Below are positions 34,870 through 42,685 of a stretch of DNA of 64,000 bases, in pieces; the stretch's first letter is position 1, and the number at the start of each line of letters is the position of its first letter. The stretch comes from Candidatus Methanophagaceae archaeon. GTDB lineage: Archaea > Halobacteriota > Syntropharchaeia > Alkanophagales > Methanospirareceae. Location of the stretch: positions 1-64,000 of the forward strand of contig PQXC01000009.1 of assembly GCA_003194435.1 (NCBI GenBank), in the 5' to 3' direction. A program made the translations under genes and the position numbers. Under the pieces are notes generated by a model. That model had not been told where the DNA came from and did not search any database. It saw only the letters and a list, made by a program, of their open reading frames with translations.

Positions 34870-35580
34870 ATGATAGAGATCAACCTCTTATCATTCTGCT
34901 TCTGCGCTGCTATTCTAATCTACGCATGCTATTCAGACATAAAGCGAAGGAGGGTATCAAATTGGGTCTGGATACTTATGATAGGTGTAGGAGCTCCTCT
35001 CTCTATTTACAGACTCCTGGTTCGTGGTTTGCCTTTCCTCCTCACATTATCATCGTCCATTCTCTTCACATTTATCCTGAGCTATCTATTCTTCCGGCTG
35101 CGACTGTTCGGCGGCGCGGATGCGAAATGCCTGATTTGCCTCTCGATACTCATACCTGAACAGCCACTTGCGCAATATCCATTTCCGTTCGCCCTCACCA
35201 CGCTCCTGAATGCTGCTCTTTTCTCACTCGTCACCCCTGTCTCATTATTCGTTTATAACCTCCTGAAGTTAAGTCCTGAGGAACTGAGAGCTAATATAAG
35301 GCTCGCATTCATTGGCTATAAGTTAGCTCCGGAGAGACTGGGCGAGGTGAAGCATATAAGGCTGCTGCATTTGTATGAGGAAGACGGAGGAGAATTGAAC
35401 CGTGATTTTGTATTCGGTGGTGCGGAGATAGGAGAGGATGTGGTGAAGAAACTGAGAGCTCACGGGGTGCGGGAAGTGTGGGTTACACCAGAGTTGCCAT
35501 TCATGCTGTTCATCACGGCTGGATTCTTCACCTCTCTACTGTATGGTAATTTAATCTTCCTGTTCATGTCACACCTCTGA
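34870..35580 (+). CDS. Archaeal prepilin/preflagellin peptidase (A24, FlaK/PibD type)
   Basis: A 236-aa membrane aspartic protease that trims class III signal peptides of archaellins and type IV pilins. The two catalytic aspartates are in YSDIKRRRVSNWVW and FGGADAKCLICL (GxGD-like). Six or so hydrophobic segments are interrupted by a cytoplasmic loop (about residues 130-205). It is co-transcribed with the GvpD-like ATPase. No pilin gene lies close by. Confidence 0.9.
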   Translation: MIEINLLSFCFCAAILIYACYSDIKRRRVSNWVWILMIGVGAPLSIYRLLVRGLPFLLTLSSSILFTFILSYLFFRLRLFGGADAKCLICLSILIPEQPLAQYPFPFALTTLLNAALFSLVTPVSLFVYNLLKLSPEELRANIRLAFIGYKLAPERLGEVKHIRLLHLYEEDGGELNRDFVFGGAEIGEDVVKKLRAHGVREVWVTPELPFMLFITAGFFTSLLYGNLIFLFMSHL

Positions 35581-35618
35581 AAGTTAAAAGTTAAAGGTTA
35601 AATGTTAAAGGTTAAACG
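35581..35618. repeat. Short GTTAAA-type tandem repeats between convergent genes
   Basis: About five imperfect copies of GTTAAA(A/G) lie in the 31-base gap and first codons downstream (AAGTTAAAAGTTAAAGGTTA...). A related GTTAGG/GTTATA run occupies 40676-40710 after ppsA. Both lie directly downstream of stop codons. Confidence 0.5.
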
Positions 35619-36037
35619 AGGGAGAGAATAGCATCGAGGAGCCCTTTCGCTTCTCCTCTGAGTAGAACGATGAATGCGGATTTGAGGATGTAACTCTTTG
35701 CACCACTCTCATATGCCCTGATCAAATCCTCATCCCGTTTCGAGGATGTAAGCACCACGACCGGTATATCCCTGAGACTATCGTCATTTCTTATTCGCTC
35801 CAGCACTTCCAGCCCATCAAGTTTTGGCAGACGAAGGTCGAGCAAGATTATATCCGGCTTTGGATACTCCTCTGTGGATACGAAATTGCCACGATTATAG
35901 AGGAAATCCAGAGCCTCTTCTCCATCTCGTGCCACAAAAATACGCGTATTCAGTTTACTATTCTCTAAAACTCGCTTTATAATCTCCACATGCTCCTCTA
36001 AATCCTCCACAATAAGTATCTTTATCTCTTTATCCAT
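35612..36037 (-). CDS. Response regulator receiver protein (Rcp-like)
   Basis: A 141-aa stand-alone receiver domain. The acidic pair is in LIVEDLEEHVEII, the phosphorylated aspartate in PDIILLDLRLPKLDGL, with VVVLTSSKRDED and the lysine in AKSYILK. The insertion around LYNRGNFVSTEEYPKPD is typical of Rcp-type receivers. After the lysine the sequence departs from the usual KPVDFEEF ending (KSAFIVLLRGEAKGLLDAIL), so the terminal helix may be altered. It follows the other regulator by 13 bases. No cognate histidine kinase is in the window. Confidence 0.88.
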   Translation of the reverse strand: MDKEIKILIVEDLEEHVEIIKRVLENSKLNTRIFVARDGEEALDFLYNRGNFVSTEEYPKPDIILLDLRLPKLDGLEVLERIRNDDSLRDIPVVVLTSSKRDEDLIRAYESGAKSYILKSAFIVLLRGEAKGLLDAILSLV

Positions 36038-36050
36038 TCACATCATCTCC

Positions 36051-36455
36051 TCATCTCCTCTTCATTGCGCTCTCTATACGAGCTTTTATCTCTCCTTCGG
36101 TTATCGGTTTCCTCATATACCCTCTTGCTCCTGCTCTCACCGCCTCCACTATTATATCAGGGTCGGCTTCCGAGCCAGTAAGAAGCATGATTACGACGGT
36201 AGAGGGGGACTCCTCTGTTATCTCCCGGGTTACCTCAATGCCATCCTTATCAGGCAGTGCAGGATCCACCAATACGATGTCAGGCTTCAAAGCTTTGAAT
36301 TTTTCTATCGCCTCGTTACCGCTCTTCGAAGTTCCAACAACCTCAAAATCGAGCTTCTCCAATGTGGTTGCCAGCATGATGCACATGAACGTGGAGCCAT
36401 CAGCGATCAAGACCTTCTTCCGCCCTGCCTTCATCGCCTCGCTACCCGCACCCAT
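36051..36455 (-). CDS. Response regulator receiver protein (CheY-like)
   Basis: A 134-aa single receiver domain: LIADGSTFMCIML at the acidic site (only one Asp visible where two are usual), the phosphoacceptor in PDIVLVDPALPDKDGIEV, the threonine in VIMLLTGSEAD, and the lysine in RGYMRKPITEGEI. It lacks an output domain and so acts by protein-protein contact. It is the upstream gene of a two-regulator unit with the Rcp-like protein. Confidence 0.9.
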   Translation of the reverse strand: MGAGSEAMKAGRKKVLIADGSTFMCIMLATTLEKLDFEVVGTSKSGNEAIEKFKALKPDIVLVDPALPDKDGIEVTREITEESPSTVVIMLLTGSEADPDIIVEAVRAGARGYMRKPITEGEIKARIESAMKRR

Positions 36456-36658
36456 AATATGAATACCATAATGTAAAGCATTTAAAAGGTCATGCCAGCC
36501 TTAATATTATTAAAAGATAGCATAAATAGAACACGAAGATAATAGAGAAGAGTTTTAGCTTATCGAGCAGGTGAGGGAACATAGGGATAGGGATTTGATG
36601 ACTATATAATTATCGTATGCAAAAATTTTTGGTTATTAATAATTAATAGGTTGATGAT

Positions 36659-36856
36659 ATGATCGGGGAGATAGGAGAGACAGCGGGGGAGATATGGAAT
36701 CTGCTATACAAGAATGGTGAGATGAGCATTTCAGGGGTGATCTCAAGGGTGAATGCAAGACAGAGTATTGCATATATGGGGCTGGGCTGGCTTGCGAGGG
36801 AAGACAAGCTGGAATTCATAAAGAAGAGCAGAGGTGTCTTCGTCAGGTTGAAGTGA
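36659..36856 (+). CDS. Small winged helix-turn-helix protein
   Basis: A 65-aa protein, MIGEIGETAGEIWNLLYKNGEMSI..., matching the short winged-helix family (DUF2582-like), with a basic C-terminal wing (LEFIKKSRGVFVRLK). It is probably DNA-binding. It ends one base before the GTG of the glycosyltransferase gene, so the two are co-transcribed; an autoregulatory or operon-specific role is plausible but not shown. The 200 bases upstream (36456-36658) are AT-rich with no other gene. Confidence 0.75.
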   Translation: MIGEIGETAGEIWNLLYKNGEMSISGVISRVNARQSIAYMGLGWLAREDKLEFIKKSRGVFVRLK

Positions 36857-36857
36857 A

Positions 36858-38132
36858 GTGCAAATTCGGATATTGATGCTTTCATGGGAATACCCCCCGC
36901 ATAAGATAGGTGGGATTGCTGAACACGTCTCTGCACTCTCGAGGGCACTGGCGAGAAGGGGGCAGGAAGTGCATGTGGTCACTCCGGTCACCCCTGGCAG
37001 CATGGGAGATTACGAACAGCAGGAGGAGGGTGTATATCTGCATCGAATAGCCGTTGATTCATCTATGCCGGATTTCATAAGTAGAATGAACGAAGGGATG
37101 AAAAAGGCTGGTGCTTATCTCATTCCGGACCGCAACATTGATATTATACACGCACACGACTGGATGGTGAGCGATGCTGCGATAGAACTTGCTCATGAAT
37201 ATAGAAGACCGCTTATAGCCACCATACACAGTACAGAATTCGGGAGGTCGCAGGGTATAAAGGAAGAATATCAGATGCGAATACATGAGAAGGAAGCCCG
37301 ACTCGTAGGATTGGCAAACCATGTCATTGTATGCAGTGAGAGCATGAAGAGGGAGTTGAGGGGCTTGTTTGGGATTGATGATAATGATAACGTCTCGGTG
37401 ATCCCGAATGGTGTGGACATTGCAAAGTTTGATTTCAAGGTGGATGAAGGCACTATAAAGGAGCGATTCTGCGGCTCTCGCAGTGCAAAGATGATTCTAT
37501 TCCTTGGCAGGTTAGTATATCAGAAAGGAGTAAATGTACTGATAGGCGCACTGTCGCGTGTTTTAGACGCCTGCCCTGATGCGAAACTGGTAATTGTAGG
37601 TGAGGGACCAATGAGGAGGCAACTGGAAAGAGATGTATCCTTCATGGGTATCGAGAAAGATGTTGTTTTCACCGGCTATCTCGATGATTGGACAGTCCGA
37701 TGCTTATTGAAAGCTGCGGATGTCCTCGTTGTACCATCCATATACGAACCTTTTGGAATCGTTGCGCTGGAAGCGATGGCGGCAATGGCGCCTGTTGTTG
37801 CTTCTGATGTCGGTGGCATCTCGGAGATAATAAATAATGATGAGGGTGTGAAAGTACCACCAGACAACTCAGAGGCACTTGCTAATGCTATTATAAAAGT
37901 TCTCCAAACAGATGAGACAGATGTGAAGGAGATGGTGGAGAGGGGGTACAGGAAGGCGAGCTCAATGAACTGGAACGATATCGCAGAGACCACATTTGAT
38001 ATTTATACGAGAGTTTTGGATGGTGAAGATGTGGATGTGGATGTGGGTTCAGGTTCAGGTTTGGGTGATAATTGCAAAGAGGTGGAGGTAGAGGTGGAGG
38101 CGGGGGAATTATGGAGATATCAATACTCATGA
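36858..38132 (+). CDS. GT4-family glycosyltransferase (glycogen-synthase-like)
   Basis: A 424-aa GT-B enzyme. WEYPPHKIGGIAEHVSALSRAL is the acceptor/donor loop of the archaeal glycogen synthase-like group, LFLGRLVYQKGVNVLIGAL begins the C-terminal domain, and EPFGIVALEAMA is the E-x7-E donor motif. It presumably builds storage or surface glycans; the donor is not determined. The start is GTG 36858. The last 35 residues (EDVDVDVGSGSG...VEVEVEAGE) are an acidic low-complexity tail that reads like a repeat-derived extension. Confidence 0.9.
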   Translation: MQIRILMLSWEYPPHKIGGIAEHVSALSRALARRGQEVHVVTPVTPGSMGDYEQQEEGVYLHRIAVDSSMPDFISRMNEGMKKAGAYLIPDRNIDIIHAHDWMVSDAAIELAHEYRRPLIATIHSTEFGRSQGIKEEYQMRIHEKEARLVGLANHVIVCSESMKRELRGLFGIDDNDNVSVIPNGVDIAKFDFKVDEGTIKERFCGSRSAKMILFLGRLVYQKGVNVLIGALSRVLDACPDAKLVIVGEGPMRRQLERDVSFMGIEKDVVFTGYLDDWTVRCLLKAADVLVVPSIYEPFGIVALEAMAAMAPVVASDVGGISEIINNDEGVKVPPDNSEALANAIIKVLQTDETDVKEMVERGYRKASSMNWNDIAETTFDIYTRVLDGEDVDVDVGSGSGLGDNCKEVEVEVEAGELWRYQYS

Positions 38133-38189
38133 GCAGGAGGAGCTCACTCATCAAGACTGGTTTATTATCCGGAGAGAAGAGAGTGGAAG

Positions 38190-38252
38190 AGTGGTTTTTT
38201 ATATAAAGAAATAGATGTTTATTTATGAACTTTTCATGAGGGGGAGTAATTG
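38190..38252 (+). promoter_or_regulatory. ppsA promoter
   Basis: TATA-like TTTTTTATATAAAG (38195-38208) is about 45 bases before ATG 38253, and GAGGGGGAG (38238-38246) serves as Shine-Dalgarno. The track's TTG 38250 directly precedes the ATG and is not needed. Confidence 0.5.
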
Positions 38253-40685
38253 ATGAGATTCATAAAGTGGTTCGAAGAGGTTGGACGTAATGATGTCGCA
38301 CTGGTTGGTGGTAAAAACGCATCGCTCGGCGAGATGATAAGGAATCTCAGTAGTGAAGGAGTGAATGTGCCTTCAGGATTCGCCATTACTGCTGAGGCAT
38401 ATAAATACCTGATAAAGGAAGCAGGCATAGAAGATGAGCTCAGGGATATACTCGAGGGTCTGGATACGCATGATATGGAGGACCTGTCCAGGCGTGGTAG
38501 CAAGATAAGGAGTATGATAAGAGATGCCAGATGCCCACCAGACCTGGAGGATGAGATAAGAGCGGCATACCGTGAGATGGAGTCCAGGTATGGTAAGAAC
38601 GTGGACGTGGCAGTGAGGAGCAGTGCAACTGCGGAGGACCTGCCGACAGCGAGTTTTGCGGGGCAGCAGGAGACGTATCTGAATGTAAGAGGCGAGAGAG
38701 AATTGATCGAGAAGGTCATGGAGTGCTTTGCCTCTCTATTCACTGACAGAGCGATTTCATATCGTGTAGATAAAGGATTTGACCATTTTAGTGTTTATCT
38801 ATCTGTGGGTGTGCAGAAGATGGTTCGTTCTGATCTGGCATGTGCAGGTGTCATGTTCTCAATAGATACCGAATCGGGGTTCAGAGATGCGGTTTACATC
38901 ACAGGTGCTTATGGACTGGGCGAGAATGTGGTGCAGGGCATAGTGAATCCCGACCAGTTCTATGTATTTAAGCCGACATTGAAGAAAGGCTACAGACCGC
39001 TGGTGGAGAAGAAACTGGGAACGAAGCGTAAGAAGCTGATCTATCGTAAGAATAGAGCAGGAACGAAGCAGAAGCTGGTGAGTCCAGAGGAGCAGAAGAA
39101 GTTCGTATTGAGTGATGATGAGGTTCTCACACTTGCGAGATGGGCTTGTATAATAGAGGAGCATTACGGTATGCCTATGGATATCGAATGGGCAAAAGAC
39201 GGACTGACAAAAGAGCTCTTTGTAGTACAGGCGAGACCAGAGACCGTGCATTCGCAGCGTAATGTCGCGCAGCTTGAGACTTATGTACTGGAAGAGGACA
39301 GGAACGCATTGAAGGAGAAGTTGCTGGTGGAGGGCGAAGCAGTGGGGACAAAGATCGGACAGGGAGAGGTGAATGTGATAGAGAATGCGCGAGATATCCA
39401 CAAATTTGAGCCGGGGCAGATTCTCGTCACCGAGATGACCGATCCTGACTGGGAGCCGATAATGAAGATCGCAGGTGCGATCGTTACAGATAGAGGTGGC
39501 AGGACGTGTCATGCAGCTATTATATCAAGAGAGCTGGGAATACCGTGTGTGATAGGCACAGTTCAGGGTACGAAGGTTTTGAGGAATGTGAAGGAAGTCA
39601 CGGTGGATTGCTCAGATGGTGTAGGGCGTGTGTACGAGGGAAGGCTGAAGTATCGGCGGGACAGGGTACCGCTGGACCAGCTACCACGAACACGAACCAA
39701 GATAATGATGAATATTGGTGTTCCAAGCAATGCATTTGTTCAGGGACAAATTCCAAATGATGGCGTTGGGTTAGCACGTGAGGAGTTCATTATCAATTCT
39801 TACATCGGGATTCACCCGCTGGCATTGATAGATTATGAGGAATTGAAGGAGAAGGCGAAGGAGGATAGGAAGATAGCGCGGGTGATAAGAGCGATAGATG
39901 CACGAAGTGCCTCATACGATGACAAGGCGCAGTTCTTCATTGACAATCTGGCGATGGGGATAGGGAAGATAGCAGCGGGATTTTATCCGAACGATGTGAT
40001 TGTGCGATTATCGGATTTTAAGACGAACGAATATGCGAATCTAATAGGGGGTTATTTATACGAGCCTGTGGAGAGCAACCCGATGCTGGGCTGGCGAGGA
40101 GCCTCGAGGTATTATGATGAGCGATTCAAACCCGCATTCGGGCTGGAATGTAAAGCGATAAAGAAGGTGCGGGATGAGATGGGGCTGACGAATGTGAAAG
40201 TGATGGTGCCCTTCTGCCGAACACCGGAAGAGGGGAGGAAGGTGATAGAAGTGATGGAGGAGTTTGGATTGAAGCAGGGTGAGAACGGACTGGAAGTATA
40301 CGTGATGTGCGAGATACCCTCAAATGTGATACTGGCAGAGGAATTTGCAGATGTATTCGATGGCTTCAGCATAGGCTCAAATGACCTTACACAACTGACT
40401 CTGGGGTTGGATCGCGATTCTGACCTCGTAGCGCATATATTCGATGAGCGAAATGAAGCAGTGAAGAGGCTGGTGAAGTATGTCATAGATGTAGCACACA
40501 GGCATGAGCCAAGGAGGAAGATAGGGATATGTGGACAGGCACCAAGTGACTTCCCGGAATTCGCTGAATTCCTCGTTGAATGCGGGATAGACTCAATGTC
40601 CCTGAATCCTGATGTGGTGATATCCACACGATTGAATGTAGCGAAGACGGAGAAGCGATTAGAGGAGCAGGGTAAGTTAGGTTAG
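38253..40685 (+). CDS. ppsA: Phosphoenolpyruvate synthase
   Basis: Makes PEP from pyruvate and ATP, releasing AMP and phosphate; the gateway from acetyl-CoA/pyruvate to gluconeogenesis. About 810 residues: N-terminal ATP-grasp domain (VGGKNASLGEMI; RSSATAEDLPTASFAGQQETYLNV), central swivelling domain with the phosphohistidine in GGRTCHAAIISRELGIPCVIG, and C-terminal PEP/pyruvate barrel (GLAREEF; SIGSNDLTQLTLGLDRDS; GICGQAPSDFPEFAEFLV). Full length with no lesions. It follows the glycosyltransferase gene but has its own promoter. Confidence 0.97.
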   Translation: MRFIKWFEEVGRNDVALVGGKNASLGEMIRNLSSEGVNVPSGFAITAEAYKYLIKEAGIEDELRDILEGLDTHDMEDLSRRGSKIRSMIRDARCPPDLEDEIRAAYREMESRYGKNVDVAVRSSATAEDLPTASFAGQQETYLNVRGERELIEKVMECFASLFTDRAISYRVDKGFDHFSVYLSVGVQKMVRSDLACAGVMFSIDTESGFRDAVYITGAYGLGENVVQGIVNPDQFYVFKPTLKKGYRPLVEKKLGTKRKKLIYRKNRAGTKQKLVSPEEQKKFVLSDDEVLTLARWACIIEEHYGMPMDIEWAKDGLTKELFVVQARPETVHSQRNVAQLETYVLEEDRNALKEKLLVEGEAVGTKIGQGEVNVIENARDIHKFEPGQILVTEMTDPDWEPIMKIAGAIVTDRGGRTCHAAIISRELGIPCVIGTVQGTKVLRNVKEVTVDCSDGVGRVYEGRLKYRRDRVPLDQLPRTRTKIMMNIGVPSNAFVQGQIPNDGVGLAREEFIINSYIGIHPLALIDYEELKEKAKEDRKIARVIRAIDARSASYDDKAQFFIDNLAMGIGKIAAGFYPNDVIVRLSDFKTNEYANLIGGYLYEPVESNPMLGWRGASRYYDERFKPAFGLECKAIKKVRDEMGLTNVKVMVPFCRTPEEGRKVIEVMEEFGLKQGENGLEVYVMCEIPSNVILAEEFADVFDGFSIGSNDLTQLTLGLDRDSDLVAHIFDERNEAVKRLVKYVIDVAHRHEPRRKIGICGQAPSDFPEFAEFLVECGIDSMSLNPDVVISTRLNVAKTEKRLEEQGKLG

Positions 40686-40719
40686 GGTTATAGTTATAGG
40701 TTAGGTAGTTAGATGTGAG

Positions 40720-41286
40720 ATGTATATAAGAATACGGGCTATTGATGTTGTCAGGGTACCACCAGAGCGGTTGGGCGAGGATTTAGTGAGTACAGTGAAG
40801 GAGTTACTGAAGGATAAGCTGGAGGGGCGGATGGATAAGAAGATCGGAATGTTCATTGCCATACTGGATGTTGTGGAGATGAAAGAAGGGCGGATAATGA
40901 TAGGAGATGGAGGTGTGTATTATGAGACGGTCTTTGATGCCATCGTATTCAGACCAGAGCTGCAGGAGATAGTAGAAGGGGAGGTAGTGGAGATAGTGGA
41001 TTTCGGCGCTTTCGTTGAGATTGGTCCACTGGATGGGTTATTGCATATCAGTCAGATAACAGATGAATTCATATCCTATGACGAGAAGGGTGCAAAACTC
41101 ATCACAAGGGAGACAAACAGGACGCTTGGTGAGGGAGATAAAGTACGTGCGCGAATAGTAGCGGTCTCTCTCAACGAACGTGACCCTGGTGACAGTAAGA
41201 TAGGGCTGACGATGAGACAGCCGGGTCTGGGTAAGATAGAATGGATAGAGGAGGAGCGAGAGAAGGAGGCGAAGAGGTTAGAGTAA
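40720..41286 (+). CDS. rpoE1: DNA-directed RNA polymerase subunit E' (Rpb7 homologue)
   Basis: A 188-aa subunit of the RNA polymerase stalk. The N-terminal tip domain begins MYIRIRAIDVVRVPPERLG, and an S1-type RNA-binding domain follows (EGEVVEIVDFGAFVEIGPLDGLLHISQI). The C-terminus is a charged helix. It is followed after 5 bases by spt4 (rpoE2), the conserved archaeal pair. Confidence 0.96.
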   Translation: MYIRIRAIDVVRVPPERLGEDLVSTVKELLKDKLEGRMDKKIGMFIAILDVVEMKEGRIMIGDGGVYYETVFDAIVFRPELQEIVEGEVVEIVDFGAFVEIGPLDGLLHISQITDEFISYDEKGAKLITRETNRTLGEGDKVRARIVAVSLNERDPGDSKIGLTMRQPGLGKIEWIEEEREKEAKRLE

Positions 41287-41291
41287 AATAA

Positions 41292-41477
41292 ATGGAACGA
41301 GCATGCAGGGATTGTCACAGGATAATAGAGGAAGGCAAATCGGTCTGTAAATGCGGCTCCAATTCCATCAGTAAAGACTGGAGCGGATATGTGGTGATTG
41401 TGGATGCAGAAAGTTCAGAGATAGCGAAGAAACTGGGTATAAAAAGAGAAGGGCGTTACGCATTGAAGGTAAGATAA
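41292..41477 (+). CDS. spt4: Transcription elongation factor Spt4 (RpoE'')
   Basis: A 61-aa zinc protein that pairs with Spt5 and binds the polymerase clamp to keep it processive. Zinc ligands are in ACRDCHRII and SVCKCGS, and SKDWSGYVVIVDAESSEIAKKLGI is diagnostic. Co-transcribed with rpoE1. Confidence 0.95.
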   Translation: MERACRDCHRIIEEGKSVCKCGSNSISKDWSGYVVIVDAESSEIAKKLGIKREGRYALKVR

Positions 41478-41478
41478 T

Positions 41479-41512
41479 AAAAAACCCTTCTTTCAAAAAA
41501 GCTAAACCATTC
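41479..41512. terminator. Terminator-like element between spt4 and the acylphosphatase gene
   Basis: The run AATAAAAAACCCTTCTTTCA followed by AAAAAGCTAAACC is an imperfect hairpin with T- and A-tracts that could end both convergent transcripts. A close relative lies at 56128-56164. Confidence 0.4.
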
Positions 41513-42251
41513 CGATTTTAGCCTTTATCGCTTCTATCTCATGTTCTATCTTCGCAAACCTATCTTCCATATATGACCTCAAGTCCTCTCGTAACGACCT
41601 TATCTCCGTAACAATTTCATCTTTACTCTGCTCTATCACTTCAATTGTAGCATCCTGTTTCTCCAGCATCCTTTTCCCTATACTCACCGACTCTTCGCCA
41701 AGCGCTACTGATTTCTCACCTAACTCAACAGACTTCTCGCCCAATGCTACCGACTTCTCACCCAACTCCACTGACCTTTCACCTAACGCTACCGATTTTT
41801 CACCCAGCTCCACTGACCTTTTACTTAGCGCTACCAATTTCTCGCCTAACGCTACAGACCTCTCACCTAACTCCACTGATCTCTCACCAAGCGCCACTGA
41901 CTTCTCACCAAGTTCCACTGATTTGTATAGCAAAGCTCCAGCGGTATCCAGGCGTTCAAATAGTTCTTCACGCCAGTCACCACGTTTTATCTCAAAATAT
42001 TCAAATTCGTGCTTATACGGTTCAAAACTAACCTCAACGCTTTCTACATCTATCGGGAATCTCTTTATTTTTAGTTGCTCAATAAACTGAGCTATGTTCT
42101 CATCGCTGCCTTCTGCAACGATTTTAACGTCATAGGGCTTTAAATTCTCAACAAAACCACTTATGCTCAACTTCCGCGCTATCTTCGCCACGACATCTCT
42201 ATACCCTACACGCTGAACTTCGCCTTTTACAATCAATATTGCCCTTTTCAT
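41502..42251 (-). CDS. Acylphosphatase-domain protein with heptad-repeat coiled coil
   Basis: A 249-aa protein. Residues 1-92 form an acylphosphatase fold with the catalytic arginine in GEVQRVGYRDVV and the asparagine in GFVENLKP. From about residue 105 come 12 uninterrupted seven-residue units of the form S-V-E/A-L-G-E-K/R, with VE and VA units largely alternating, then a heterogeneous coiled coil (SIREDLRS-like, KIEHEIEAIKAKIGMV). The repeats predict a long parallel coiled coil with V and L at core positions. Free acylphosphatases are about 90 residues, so this is an unusual fusion; it may be oligomeric. A decayed copy of the 3' end lies at 42380-42440. Confidence 0.8.
   Translation of the reverse strand: MKRAILIVKGEVQRVGYRDVVAKIARKLSISGFVENLKPYDVKIVAEGSDENIAQFIEQLKIKRFPIDVESVEVSFEPYKHEFEYFEIKRGDWREELFERLDTAGALLYKSVELGEKSVALGERSVELGERSVALGEKLVALSKRSVELGEKSVALGERSVELGEKSVALGEKSVELGEKSVALGEESVSIGKRMLEKQDATIEVIEQSKDEIVTEIRSLREDLRSYMEDRFAKIEHEIEAIKAKIGMV
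41683..41936 (-). repeat. In-frame 21-bp repeat array (12 units)
   Basis: Twelve copies of a 21-bp unit encode SVxLGEK/R heptads. A 42-bp higher-order period reflects alternation of SVELGEK and SVALGER units. Units differ at synonymous positions, so the array is not freshly expanded. Confidence 0.9.
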
Positions 42252-42685
42252 TGCACTTCTCTCCTCACCCGCTGCCCCGGCATTTTATTCTTTCGCTGGC
42301 ATCTCTAAGAGAAAGAGTAAGAATAGTACATATAAATTAAATTGCGGCTCATCCATCTGAGTCACATTTTTCTTCACATCATCCCGATTTTCGCTTTTAT
42401 CGCTTATATCTCATCTATCTCATCTCATGCTCGATTTTACCAGACTTAACTTCTTAAAGCTCAGCATCAAAGCAGCCATCTCACGCTCTTACCCCGGAAC
42501 ATCCACTCCCTGCCTCTCAAAAACTATTGCATCCTCTTCGCCTTCCCCTCTTTGGGTAAGTTGTCAGTAATTCCAAATTGGTACTGGTAACTTCCAAAAC
42601 AAACACCTCTTCATATAAAAATAAAAGGGGAAAAAAACAAACCCCGCAAACTTTTATTTATTCTCCTCCCTGGTCTTATCTTACT
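42252..42685. other. Intergenic region with decayed copy of the acylphosphatase-gene 3' end, an inverted repeat and a terminator
   Basis: Bases 42382-42440 resemble the last 50 bases of the 41502 gene (CATCCCGATTTTCGCTTTTATCG against CATTCCGATTTTAGCCTTTATCG) but contain stops. AAGTTGTCAGTA (42558-42569) and TACTGGTAACTT (42582-42593) form an imperfect 12-base inverted repeat. GGGG...CCCC (42627-42645), followed on the minus strand by a T-rich run, is the probable terminator of the S-layer gene. No intact gene is seen. Confidence 0.5.
42612..42646 (-). terminator. Probable terminator of the S-layer gene
   Basis: On the minus strand GGGGTTTGTTTTTTTCCCC is followed by TTTTATTTTTATAT, about 40 bases after the stop at 42686. 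Confidence 0.5.

Noticed and set aside
36187-36462. 91-aa plus-strand ORF opposite the CheY-like gene
   Set aside because: Shadow of the response regulator with no coherent features.
41683-41936. CRISPR-like periodic repeat
   Set aside because: Period is 21 bp with no spacers and the repeat is in frame, encoding heptads of a coiled coil.
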